From Tetrastigma voinierianum (Eukaryota; Streptophyta; Magnoliopsida; Vitales; Vitaceae), in contig JAEQBH010002354.1 in the NCBI GenBank assembly GCA_016808115.1, positions 186,001-250,000 of the forward strand: a DNA stretch of 64,000 nt. The letters run 5' to 3'. Of this stretch, positions 31,272 to 42,537 are shown piece by piece; the stretch's first letter is position 1, and every line of letters starts with the position of its first letter. The notes under the pieces are model-generated. The model was not told the origin of the DNA. It worked only from the letters and a program-made list of their open reading frames with translations, and searched no databases. The position numbers and the translations under genes are program-made.

Positions 31272-32000
31272 GAAGTATGAAACAAGATTTGGAAATTTAA
31301 GGGTTGTGGTTGGAGAATTGGATTTGAAAAGTTAAAAGAGAAGATGATGAGATGAGTAGAGGTTATATAGAAGGATAGATACTTACTTCGTCACTCAAGG
31401 AATCCACCAAGAGATAAGAAGTCACGAACTCACCACTCAAGGGAATCCACCCAAGAGATTAGAGAACAAGGTATATATTTCGCCACCCATGGAATCCACC
31501 TAGGGATGAGAAGTAACGAACTCGCCACTAAAGGAAATCCACCCAAGGGATAAGAGAACAAGAGAGAATTCTTAAAAAGATAAATCTGTAAATATTATTA
31601 AACTTGAACTGAATTCTTAAAAAGAGAAATCTGAAAATATTGTTACACTTGAACTGAATTCCCAAAAGAGAACATTAGCCCCAAACTTTCTAAATCCAAT
31701 AAAGAAACTCCTACTTTGACTTGGAAAACAAAGACTTTCTAATTTAAATAAAGCAACTCCTAAAAATAAATAGCAACTTTTACAAGGAAAACAAACTTTC
31801 TAAATTAAATAAAGCAACTACTATTTTGACTTGGAAAATAAATCTTTCTAAAATAAAACAACTCTAAATCAAAATAGTAACAAGACTCAAATACTTGGAT
31901 TTAGAAACATATTTGGTATCTCCAAGGTTTCACAACTTCCCGAATATGAATTATCCATAATTAAAATCGAATTCTCAATGTATGTTGTAGAAGCTCCTGA
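31272..32000 (-). repeat. Inverted chromovirus LTR segment
   Basis: The reverse complement of this stretch matches 56,702-57,302 over its whole length. Shared wording includes 'gagcttctacaacgtacattg', 'tttttaaatccaagtatttga', 'ggagttgctttatttaa' and 'caaatcttgttccatacttct'. It lies in opposite orientation to its neighbours. I see no coding. Confidence 0.7.
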
Positions 32001-32039
32001 ATCCTATGTTTAGGGTTTGCATAGTTTAGGAAAATAAGT

Positions 32040-32400
32040 TACCTTCCTTTCTAGTTTTGGTCGAATATTTGCTTTCCTTTTTTACCGAATTTTGTTTGTT
32101 CTTCATATTTTTTGGGTCTATTTATAGGATTGTTATCCCTGGATTCTTTACATTACAAATTATAAAATTGAGAGTCAAATTTCTCGTTCGAATAATTTTT
32201 AATTTACATCTGGTTATTCATGATGTTCACAAGACTTTAATTAACTTGACCCCATCACTCATTTGTGGTGTCCTCTTATACCTCAAGATTCTCGTCTTAA
32301 TATAAGGCGTGTGGTCATCCATCCAAGCCAAAGACTAGAGTGGTTTCTTCCAGATTAATTCTTGAACACTTGGGTCTTAGGCAATAAGTCATGCGGGTTC
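32040..32400 (+). repeat. Third copy of the chromovirus LTR end
   Basis: 'ttcatattttttgggtctatttatagg' and 'ataaaattgagagtcaaatttctc' repeat the wording of 30,970-31,050. 'catccatccaagccaaagactagagtgg' near 32,312 equals the left part of 25,562. It marks another LTR/leader of the same family. Confidence 0.65.
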
Positions 32401-34313
32401 TCAGGGATTAACAGAAAAATGAGGATGTATTAAAAAAAAAAAGTATAATGAGGATAATTTTTCTCATATTATTTATTTTTAAAAAATAATTAAAAGTATT
32501 TATAATAATAATTTTATTTTAAGTAAATAATTTTGTACAATATTTTAATAAATTTTTAAAAATATACAATAAAGAATAATTATGACATAATTTCTTACTA
32601 TTAAGTTATTTTTTAAAAAAATATGTATCATGAAAAATCATTTTCATTGCACAAAACTAATATATTAACTACAAAAATTAAATTTTTATCTAAGAAGATT
32701 AATCTTTAAATGAAAATGATTATCCTATCTACTCAAAAAAATAATTTAAAAAAAATCTATCTTTTAATTTATTCAATATTTGTATAACATTCTAAAAAAT
32801 TTAAAAATAAAATTTATTAGATAAAGACGAGGCGTGATAATTTTGTTTGAAAATAAATATTGTGAGAAAAAATTTGTCACATTTAGTGTTAAATTTATAT
32901 ATTATTTATAAAAATTAAATTTTCATCTAAAATTGAGAAAATTAATTTTTAAGAAAAATGTAAATTGAACCATTCAAAATGAAAAATACTTTAAAAATCA
33001 ATATTTTAATTTTTATCTAATTTTTAAATAAAAATTAAAAATGCACATGAGAAATTAAAAATACACATGCGTGATTAAGTTGGAAAGATAGGTAACCACA
33101 TTAGAATGATAGATAAGGACGCTTACCACAAATTTTAGAAATCGACTTACTTTTCTCTTTTTAGATAATGTAGAGGGTTAGTTTGAACATTTTAAAAGTG
33201 TAGGAGGTATATGTCAAAATGTGAAGGTACAGGAGATGAGAATGCATTATTTCTATTTAAAAATCAAACTTTTTGTTTAGGATTTAAATGCAAAAGTCAT
33301 GAAAATTCATGATTTTAATACTAATAAAAGATTTAAGGCCATTATCATAACTTTTCCGAATGCAATAATGGAAAAAATAAATGTATAGAGAAATAGGAAA
33401 ATATGCTATATGTGTCAAGTTGATGTTAGCAAGAATTTTTGAACAAAGTTATATGCAAAAAAAATTAAAAATAGACATACATTTTTTTTTGTACAGAAAA
33501 ATATAGAAGATTTATTTAAATGATAATGTGCACAAGCTGTTTAAAAGATGTATGCAATAAGGTGCTCAATATTTTAAAAGAAGGGCACAAGATTTTCAGT
33601 AAACAAGTTGCTAGGATGGGTGGTGCAAGTGCTACTTTTTAGCACCTTAAAGAAGTTTCATTTAAAAAAAAAAAAGTTTCATCCCTTTTTTTTAAATTAA
33701 ACATTTTTTAATACAACATAATAAATTGCCACAAATACTCAAACCCTTCCCCTCCCCACCTTCTAATCAACTAAGATAGGCTTATAGACAAAAAATATTC
33801 ATTCTTAACCAACCAAAGATAGTTCCTTAAAAAAAAACATTATAACATAGTTTTATTCTTAGAATGATATTTTTATTTTTAAATATTTAAGTAAATATCA
33901 TTTAAATTTACAGTATAATCAGCGAATACCCATTTTTTGATGCAATAAAAATACTTTCCGAACCTAATTTTAAGGAAATCAAACAATATTTTTTTTTAAA
34001 TTTAATCAAGTATTAACCACATTTTTTTTAATAAATTAACCACTTTTTTTTTTAAGTTTGCCCAATAAGATTACCAAAGAAAATATTTTAGAAAAAATAT
34101 TTTAAATATTTCCAGTATGAAAATAATAATATAAGCCTCTTTTTCTTTTAAATGTTAATATTATGAAATAAAAATATGTTTTATATTTAAAATTTTAAAA
34201 ATATCATCTTAATTTTATTATCCCTAAGATAAAAAATATAATGAATTTTCTTTAATAAATGGATAAAAAATATGACCAAGTCATATCAATTTAGTCTCAC
34301 TAAATATTTAGAT
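32401..34313. other. AT-rich DNA without recognised features
   Basis: About 1.9 kb of very AT-rich sequence with many A/T homopolymers has no open frame of note. No LTR ends or tandem repeats are visible. It is the left flank into which the Tat element inserted, and it continues after the right target copy at 56,430. It may be non-transposon intergenic DNA or very old transposon debris. Confidence 0.5.
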
Positions 34314-34318
34314 ATTAC

Positions 34319-36755
34319 TATAGTCTCCTAAATTTTCTGAGTCACTAGATCGTCGGAACAATAACCTATCAGCATGTACCTGCAAAACAATCAAGTAAAC
34401 GGCGGTGGTACGCCCGCCGCCTCTCCGATGCCTAAGTCGGATCAAGGAATGTGGAGAGTGAAAGAGTCAGTGTGACACCCCAAAACCCGAGGGTCCGTTG
34501 ACAACCCGTCAACCCGCGAAATACTCGTGGATGTCGGGTAACCCGACACCACTCATGAAAATCGAGCAGAGTCTCCTTTGTATGAGGAGCTCTACCAAAA
34601 ATACAACCTGTCCCAAACAGTTTACAATGACCACACCGGGTCCACATGCGAGTAAAAAAATGGTCACTTAGGCCCCTGCATTAATACCCACAAAATACAT
34701 TAACTATATACAATAGTTCAAGAGTTAATAAATTACTCTTTACCAAACATATATCAAAAGTTTACAATTTTAACACATGTTATACAAAAGTCTCTACCAA
34801 AGCCACAACTCGGCTTTCTTCTAAACGCGCCTAGTGAGCGTTCTTCTTCGGCCCTCAGACACTCCCGTATTCGAAATAATGATCCTCGACAGAAGAGCAA
34901 AGCCCGTAGTGATAATTTCACATGGGCTACCTCCATCTAAGTGCACATGTCATGGCAAACAACTATCCAATCACTACATAAACCTACCGAATGTCTACAT
35001 GACTAATCCCATGTCCCGTAGTCCTCACCGACTCTCACATATGCCTAAGCCAATGCGAGTAAAAACACTCGCTTTCAAACAAAAGCTTTTTGTTCCTCTA
35101 AAATTCACTACCGACTTCGCAAATACTATCGACTACCCACCGGAGGCGACCGTTAGATATTTCCTCCGAAACAAGCCACATGGTCCTCATCCGGGCGATC
35201 TGTTAGACAACTCTCCAAGGCAATTCTTCGGAAAATATTCCTTGAAATTCCTTTCACAGACACATTTCGTTTTTCTTTCAATTTCATGTCATGCACTCAC
35301 TCCTAATATTCTAGGGTGCCCCAATGCATATGAAATGCATGATGTCAATCCCAACAAACTCATGCTAATATATAAAACATGTATATACTAACATAATTAA
35401 TCCACATAAATCATGTTATGCAAATTCACAATCAATAACACCAAAATTAGCTCACATGGGCTAATTAACAAACACAAGAAATTCATTTTGAATCACCTAA
35501 CATCATAAAAATCACACCGTAAATCATGCCAGGCCATTCACGCGGAATGAAACCCTCAAGTTGGCACTGTTCACGGCCACAACAATGGGGATTTTCTCCA
35601 CTCGGTTCAAATGTTTTGAGACCGAAAACACGGCTAATCCAAGCCTCAGAACATCCCCAACCATTTACATGGCTCTTAGCCAAAGAATAACACAAGTAGG
35701 AAAAGATCCCTACCTCTTGGAGTTGTCGAAGCTCCTTCAAATCGATGTCCACGCGTAGCCCTCGCCGCATGGATCGACTTTGCTTCTTGCTCCGTCGAGA
35801 ACCGACGGTCTAAACGGTCGTAAATCTAGAGAGAAGGAGCTCCTTCTCTCTCTAAAATCACAAAAGCCCAGCTACTGCACGTCCACTGCCCATTTGTTCT
35901 TCAAAATGAAGAAGATGACTATTTAGCTTTAGTCTTATTCAATTAACATTTTCATTAATTCCCATCTTGTCCCCTTTTTCTTGATTTTTGACACATGGTT
36001 TTATCTAAGCAATCCATCTCATCCTCTCTAATCAGCTTAAACACACACATGAGTATCGTAGGTGACTTTTTCACATCACATGTCTTTCACGAGCCGTTTT
36101 ATGGCGCCCGACACCTGGTGCCTCAAAAAAAGTGAAATTCCGACTGTCTCGGAATTCGACGAAATTCGACGTGGTAGCTAGATTTCACAAGACGATTCCA
36201 ATGGTGAAGTCCGTTTTGTCATTCGAGATCTATAAAAATTTTGGGTTTTGACCGAAATTACCATTTTACCCTTTTTCAGAAAATTGGAATTTTCTCGGGT
36301 CTTACAGTCAGTCTTTTTTAGTGAAGAATGTCGTACCTTTCTTATTGTGATTCCTCCTTCCTATATGGAGGAGGAAGATGATATGATTTACATGAAAAGT
36401 GGGTGATTTCCTTCCAAAACGGAAGAGGAATGAGGGCGTGTTCTTTGCTTGCCACAACATGTTATTCCCTTTATTGATGACACAATTGGCTGCAACTTGT
36501 GCCCTAAGAAGTGTTTAACCACCTCCAAAACGGTTGTGTGGGGCCGTCTTTAAACTGAGAGGTCAACCAGGTAATCATTAGTCGGTCGTCTTCTTCGAGA
36601 TGGCTCCCAGCGAGGAGAGGATAAGTCTAGGTGTTGTATCCCATAACTGGATGGAAGGTGATACTTAGGCCCGGCCTACCACTTGGAACTGGCCTGTAAG
36701 TAAAGGTGTTTGGGCTTGGTGAATGGTAGAGCTGGCCCTGGGCCTGGTACACACA
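34319..36755 (-). repeat. 3' LTR of the Tat element, split by a solo LTR
   Basis: 34,319-34,470 plus 36,312-36,755 reproduce the other LTR (55,853-56,424) in order. Shared wording: 'tagtctc..aattttct.agtca..ggatcgtcg', 'ggagagtgaaagagtcagtc', 'gaagaatgtcgtacctttctt', 'gctgg..ctgggcctggtac'. The edge bases are TA instead of TG at 34,319. Total length without the insertion is about 596. Confidence 0.88.
34471..36306 (+). mobile_element. Solo LTR (1.8 kb) inside the Tat 3' LTR
   Basis: TGTGACACCCCAAAACCCG ... cgggtcttaca runs TG to CA and is flanked by GTCAG at 34,466-34,470 and 36,307-36,311. No internal region remains. The intact Tat LTR at 55,990-56,020 shows the empty site (agagtcagtcttttttag). 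The 185-codon open frame at 34,834-35,391 has no recognisable domain and lies wholly within the LTR. Confidence 0.9.
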
Positions 36756-36771
36756 ATGCCCCCTTTTTTTG
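36756..36771 (-). other. Polypurine tract of the Tat element
   Basis: On the minus strand it reads aaaaaaaagggggcat, immediately before the TG of the 3' LTR. Confidence 0.85.
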
Positions 36772-37686
36772 ACTGGGAGGCCAACTTTCCCTACTGAAAA
36801 AAAGAGAACGCTTGTGACTGCCTGTGCTGGGAACACTCCAGATTTAATGTGTCGGTATGTTTCAATGTGCGCATTATCGTGGAATTTTCTATTTTTGGTG
36901 TGACATTTGATACAACTATTTGGTATTCCCTTGAAGCCTGAGATATCTATAAAAGGCTTGTAGGGTGGTGGGTTCCTTTATGCCACTAGCAATTGCTGGT
37001 TTTTCAACGGGGAGATATGGTTAGGTGTCGCTGGGCATTACCGGGTGTCGCTCTTCTAATTCGCTTTCATGGAAGAGGGCTTAAGGTAAGGGGGCTTGGA
37101 CTTGATTTTCAACTATGGATCAGGCCGAAGGCCGCAAGGACTGAGTTGGGTCGGGATTATTTGCATTTCGGAGAATATTTTTGAGCCTCACCTATGTCCT
37201 TATATGCCCCCCTGCCTAGTTGCTTCCTTGGGTGGTTCGAAAACTAGAATGGAATCCTCTACAACCAAGAACCTCCCCTCCTAAGTCAACGGGGCTCTGT
37301 TTTTTTTTTTTTTTTTTAGGACCTATTCTTCTTCTTCTTATTCTTCTTCTTCTTCTATAGGATTCTTCTTCTTCTTTTTCTTGGCCCATATTGGGTTATG
37401 TGACTGCCGAAGTGTGATCGCTTTATCAGAAGCCATGTAGTCAAGTGGAATGCCTGTGCAATTAATGAAATCACATTTCCTGATATTTTAGTGCCCTCGC
37501 ATAATTTTTTTTTTTTTGCTTTCAAATTCCTAGCCATAGGTAGGGACTGACTCCTTGGATCACAGGCTATGACATTTGATAAAACTTGGGATGGATCGGC
37601 CCTCAGTGCTTCTCATGCACGCAAAATAATCGGTCGGACCAAACTCAACAGTTAGGATGGCATGAGGGCCCACAAGCATGGCCCAT
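36772..37686 (+). other. Upstream region of the antisense extra ORF
   Basis: This is Tat-internal sequence between the PPT and LTR A. It contains a TATA box (36,946-36,955), a leader-like stretch, a T run (37,300-37,318) and a 'ttcttcttctta' pyrimidine tract (37,326-37,380). No conserved protein is seen in it. It is the likely promoter and 5' leader of the plus-strand ORF. Confidence 0.5.
36946..36955 (+). promoter_or_regulatory. TATA box for the antisense transcript
   Basis: tctataaaag is a consensus plant TATA box with 'gcttgtagggtggtgggttcc' downstream. It lies on the plus strand, about 190 bases inside the PPT, facing the extra ORF at 42,538 (about 1.2 kb away without the two inserted LTRs). 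Confidence 0.5.
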
Positions 37687-39230
37687 TGTAGTGACCCCCT
37701 CGCCCGGTCTGACCTGGTTGGCGAATCTGAACCGAAACCCGGGGATGCTCATTTAATTCTTTTTATTTTCCATTTCATTTAATTTTCTTTTCGAAAAATG
37801 TCGCGACCCAAAACCCCGGCCCAACCTGAATGGCAGATCCCAACTGGAGCCCGGTTTACTACGACGTTTTCATTTATCTTATCAAAAAATTTATTTATGT
37901 CATTTCGTTTTATCATTTCTAGGTATACTTATTCCATATAAACATTTCATATTTATTTGGTATACTACCAAAACACTTGAAATAAGGATAGAGTCAGTAA
38001 ACAAACCGAAGTTGCCGACTCCTGTTTCCCTCCCTTCGATCTCAGTCCTAGGTTAGGTGATCCTCACCCGTCCCTAGTCAATAACAATCATGCCACTTTC
38101 AGTGGATAAACAATTATTAAACATTTTTATTGCATGTAAATTAATTTTCATTAACGGTCTTGGGTTAAGACACTAAGTATGCCCGTAGACGTACTTGCCA
38201 AGGCGAAGCGAAGCTTTTGCTTCACTGAGGCGGCGAGGTACAGTATGTTTTTCAATAGGTTTCATTCTTATTTGAACCCCCATTAATCATTTATTAGGGT
38301 TCCTAAACAGTCGATGCACAAATACCGGACTTTCGAAAACAAAATAAAAATTTTGGCCCATGTGAACAGTGCCTTCGCCACGCTTCGCTATAGCGAACCC
38401 GTGCGTGGCCTTTTTTGCCATTCTACTGGGCCGAGGGGCCAAGGTACTTTCACAAGGGCGAGCACCGTGCTTTCACACGCGATGCCCGATTATGGTTTTT
38501 TTTTCCCCTTTGATTTTTCTTCAAAAATCCTCCAAAAACTCAAACTAAAGCATGTGATTCACTCCCAAAGACATTCAAATATCATCCTAAACCAACTATG
38601 AGCAAAACCCATGGATGGATTAGGGTTTTTAATCCCAAATATCATTTAGAGAAATCTAGGGTTTGGTAATACCTTGAAATCACTTTGCACTTGAAGCCTT
38701 AGCTTTCTTCTTCCTTCCTCCTTGCAAGATCTTACATAAACATGGAGGGATTCACACAAATCTCCATTTATTCCCCAAGACCCTAGCTCTTCTCTCCCTC
38801 TTTGCTCTAAAAAACGGTTTTGCACTTAGACCAAATGTGGTCTAATACCACTTATCCACTATAAGGCCATGTTTGGCACTTCAATAAATCCATTTCTCAT
38901 TTTTGGCATTTTTCTCACTTACTGGTTTTCACTTCACTTTCATTATCATTTAATTCACTTGGTACTTAAGCTCATTCTCATTAGACCCTTAGGTCCTCAT
39001 TTACAAATTTCCAAATTTTCTAGTTTTCACTTGGGTTTATTTCCGGGTTCAATCAATTTCTCATTTTAGCATATAATAGTTAATCATATACTCAAATTTT
39101 CATTTCACATTTGTCATTTTCACGCTTAATACCCTATCGCTTTTCCTAAAAACCCCAAGTTTGGCCTTCACTGCACTGAATATATAATAAAACTATTATA
39201 AAAATTCTTAGGTATTTTTGGGGCGTTACA
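37687..39230 (+). mobile_element. Solo LTR A (1.5 kb)
   Basis: It begins tgtagtgaccccctcgcccg and ends ttggggcgttaca. Flanks cccat (37,682-37,686) and tccat (39,231-39,235) match at four of five bases. It is the same family as LTRs B and C. It includes cttcgctatagcgaac near 38,384 and 'acttgccaaggcgaagcg' near 38,190. No coding is present. Confidence 0.75.
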
Positions 39231-39682
39231 TCCATACTCGTCTTCTGTGCCTTAGGAAGCGAAGCGTCGTCAGGATTCAAATTGTCCGTAGAGGTGATGA
39301 GTCAATGGCACATTTAATGCATCCGCGCACTCCTGCACTCTTGATATAGGGAGTCATCATTGATTTACATGTCTCTCTTCTTATTCCTTCGCCTCAAGCC
39401 CCCTCGCTTGAGAGCTCTGTACCGCGGATATTTTGGTACATCGTGAACTGCTTTCAGTAATTGCTTTCTTCCTCATTTTTCGTGTAAAACATAGTTTCGC
39501 TCTAGTACGCCGGGCCTCGGTCCGACCGTTTCGTGAAGGAGTCGTAAGGGGGTGTCCTTAAGGCATGCTAGAACTGGATGAATCTTCCTTGGGACTAATG
39601 GGTCCAAATAGGTTCTCGTTTTTTACCAATTTCGCATCGCGGACCTCAAATACTTTCAACTTTTCACTTACTCGTAGACCTC
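39231..39682 (+). other. Tat-internal segment between LTRs A and B
   Basis: Moderately GC-rich sequence with no conserved coding is recognised. It belongs to the leader or intron of the antisense ORF. 'gggcctcggtccgaccgtttcgtg' (39,511-39,534) suggests older unique element sequence. Confidence 0.5.
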
Positions 39683-40179
39683 TGCTATCTCTACGCCTCC
39701 GACCCGATTGGCGAGTCTCGAATCAAAACCCGGACGCCTGCGACCTTTTTATTTACGCTTTTATTATGTTTTCTTTCAAATGTCACAACTCGAATCCTCG
39801 GCCCGACCCGAATGGCGGATCCGAATAGGAGCCCAGTTTACTCCGACGTTTTCAATTATCTTATCAAAACATTTTCTTTATGTTATTTCTCTTTAGGTTT
39901 TCGATTTGCATGGAAACATTTTCAAATGGTAGGCCCACAACATTCACATTTCATAAAATATAATTACAGTGATGGCATTCTATGCCCTTTCAAAATGATA
40001 TACAAACCAAAACATTTCTTTAGAGTTCACAAAATATCCCATGTTCAAAAAGGAAATGATATGCATATGGCGGGGTATACACTTATATCACGCAGCTCAG
40101 GCTTTATGACTCGCGCTTCACAATCTTGCTCTCCTTCCCGCTCACTCTCCCGAAACCGTGCATAGATAAAAACTATACG

Positions 40180-40199
40180 CTAAGCATTTTCATGCTTAG
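40180..40199 (+). promoter_or_regulatory. CTAAGCAT hairpin in LTR B
   Basis: ctaagcat-tttc-atgcttag is identical to 23,382-23,401 in LTR C. It is followed by the TATA-like tggttctatacagttct. Confidence 0.6.
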
Positions 40200-40544
40200 T
40201 GGTTCTATACAGTTCTAATTCAATATTCAATTTAACTTGGCATGCATTAATCATTAAACCATGCCTATTATAACAACATGTACTCATGCTATTCACCTTC
40301 GCATGCTTTCAATTTACAAATCAATTACCATATCACAACATGCATTTTCAATGCAACAAATCATTTCACAATTCAATTTATGAGATTTAAGCATAAACAT
40401 AAAAATCACATTTATACTCGTCGATATTGGTTAATTCACCTTGACTCTTTAATTACATTTACCGATTCGGGCCAGATGAATCCCGCCCTTATTATCATTC
40501 TAGCCGCAGAATGTGCTTACACATTTAACAATTCGGTCTCCCAT

Positions 40545-41120
40545 CATGACGGATGCCGTTTGGTGCACCCCGACATGTTGTATCAATTAAATGTCATACG
40601 CCATCAAGATGGATGCCGATTGGTGCATCCCACCAAGTGGGACATTTCTTCAATGCCATACGCCAGCATGACGAATGTCGATTGGTGCATCCCACCGCGG
40701 ACATTGAAAAATCTCGGTGTCTTCGCGATCTGATGTCGATTAGTGCATCCGGCCGTGCGCTCATTCGATATATCATTGAATTCACATTTATGACGGATTC
40801 CGTTTAATGAATTCCCGTCTTTATCATCATTCACATTCATTCGGTTTTCAAATATCACATTTCAATTCCATATTCACTTTCGTATTCACATTTATGATGG
40901 ATTCCGTTAGATGAATCATGTCCTTATCATCATTCACATTCATTCGGTTTTCGAATATCACATTTCAATTTCGTATTATCTTTTCAAAGATATACTCAAT
41001 CTATGTACTTATTTCATATACTCATTTACGTACTCGTTTCATATACTCATCCATGTACTCATTTCATATACTCATTTATGTACTCGTTTCATATACTCAT
41101 TCAGGTACTCATTTCATAGT
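40545..41120 (+). repeat. Three successive tandem repeats in LTR B
   Basis: A ~62-base unit (gatggatgccgattggtgca...) recurs at about 40,549, 40,608, 40,670 and 40,733. A ~110-base unit ('cacatttatgacggattccgtt...ttcggttttc.aatatcac') occurs twice at 40,784-40,985. A ~25-base unit (tttcatatactcattta.gtactcg) has five copies at 41,010-41,120. The open frames here are repeat translations. Confidence 0.75.
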
Positions 41121-41534
41121 TACTTGGTAAACTACCAAAATACTTGAAATAAGAATAGAGTTAGAGAACAAACCGAAGCTGTCGAATCTAGCTTCCTTCT
41201 TCGATCTCTAGTCCAGGTTAGCGATCATCACTCCATCCCTAAATAATAACATTCACGCTAATTTTAGTGGATAGACACAATTGTTAAACAATTTTAGTGA
41301 ATTACAAATTTATTTTTGTTATCATCTGGGTTAAGAAACTAAGTCTCCATTCGAAGACAACTTGCCGAGGCGGCCGGCTTCTCCGAGGCTAAGGAAAATT
41401 TGCAGACATTTTCACTCTGGCTTATCCTTATTCAACCCCCATTATTCATTTCTTAGGGTCCCTAAACAATTGGTATACGAATACGGGACTTAACGTTGCG
41501 AAAATATGTCAAAACAGGGCTGCTGGAAGTAATG

Positions 41535-41680
41535 GTACAGGTACCGCTTGATCGCAGACCGGTACCGCTTACCCACGCAACAAGATCGGTGACGGCTTGA
41601 GCTGAGACCGGGTACCGACAGCTCCACCAAAGATCCCGATATCGGTTCTCAATCAGTACTGGTACCCCCTAAGGGTTTTT
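41535..41680 (+). repeat. ACCGGTACCG motif cluster in LTR B
   Basis: Copies of ggtaccgctt, accggtaccg, accgggtaccg and actggtacc lie in 145 bases. This is a palindromic motif cluster of the same kind as in the Athila LTRs but with a different core. Confidence 0.65.
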
Positions 41681-42537
41681 TTCCCAGAAATGCTTGATTT
41701 TTGGCATTTTCGCCCATTTTTCTTCCACCAATCTTATCAAATTCGTCCCATATCAAAAATCCACCATGGAATCTACTCAAAACAACTCCAAATGTGGTTT
41801 GGACTCAATAAAAATCCATTTTCCTCAAGTTAGGGCTTTTCACCCAAATCCAAATAAAAAAGAATGAGGTTAGGGTTTTGATTTTTCTTACCTTAGCCCC
41901 TTCCAATCTTCCCTTCCATGTTGCTTGGCCTCTTAGATGCAAAAAGTGGGAAAGGATCACACCAAAGCTTGATCTCTTACAAACCCTAGCTTTTCCCCTC
42001 CCTTTTCTCCTCTCTCCTTCTCCAAAACGTGATTTGCTCATATGAGCCCTAAGACCAAGTTTGGTTATAACTCTCTTAAGTGTAAGGCCATGTTTGGCCT
42101 ACACCCATTTCTCATTTCTCATTTTTGTCTTAAGTCACTTAATCTTCATAAGGCCTTGTTTGGCCACTCAATAAATCCAAATTTTTCCATTTTTGACATT
42201 CTAACTCTTTATTTCACTTTCCTTATCATTTGTCATTTATTTCTCATTAATATTTATGCTATTATTTGACCTTTAGGTCTTCATTTTACCAATTTCCACA
42301 TTTACCCTTTTTCACTTGGGTTATTTCCGGGTTCGATCAATTTTCACATTTTTGCATACAATATTAAATCATATGCTCACACTTTCAATTTACATTTCAC
42401 AAATTTTCGATTATCAATTTTCCCGGAAAAACCTAAGTTTGGCTCAATTCATACTTGGAATATATAATAAAAATTATTATAAAATTCTAGGGTATTTTTG
42501 GGGCGTTACACCTACTGTGTTGTTGTCTGCTTGCAGT

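Larger units (their letters stand above)
39690..42510 (+). mobile_element. Solo LTR B (about 2.8 kb)
   Basis: It ends ttttggggcgttaca at 42,510, identical to LTR A's end, and shares 'gacccgattggcgagtctcgaa' at its start. The exact start is blurred and no clean target copy is visible (the right flank is cctac). Its middle holds three different tandem repeats and the conserved hairpin. LTR A lacks this middle, which explains the length difference. Confidence 0.7.

Noticed and set aside
34834..35391. 185-codon open frame, one of the longest in the window
   Set aside because: It sits entirely inside the solo LTR 34,471-36,306, shows no recognisable domain, and ignores the LTR boundaries and family structure.
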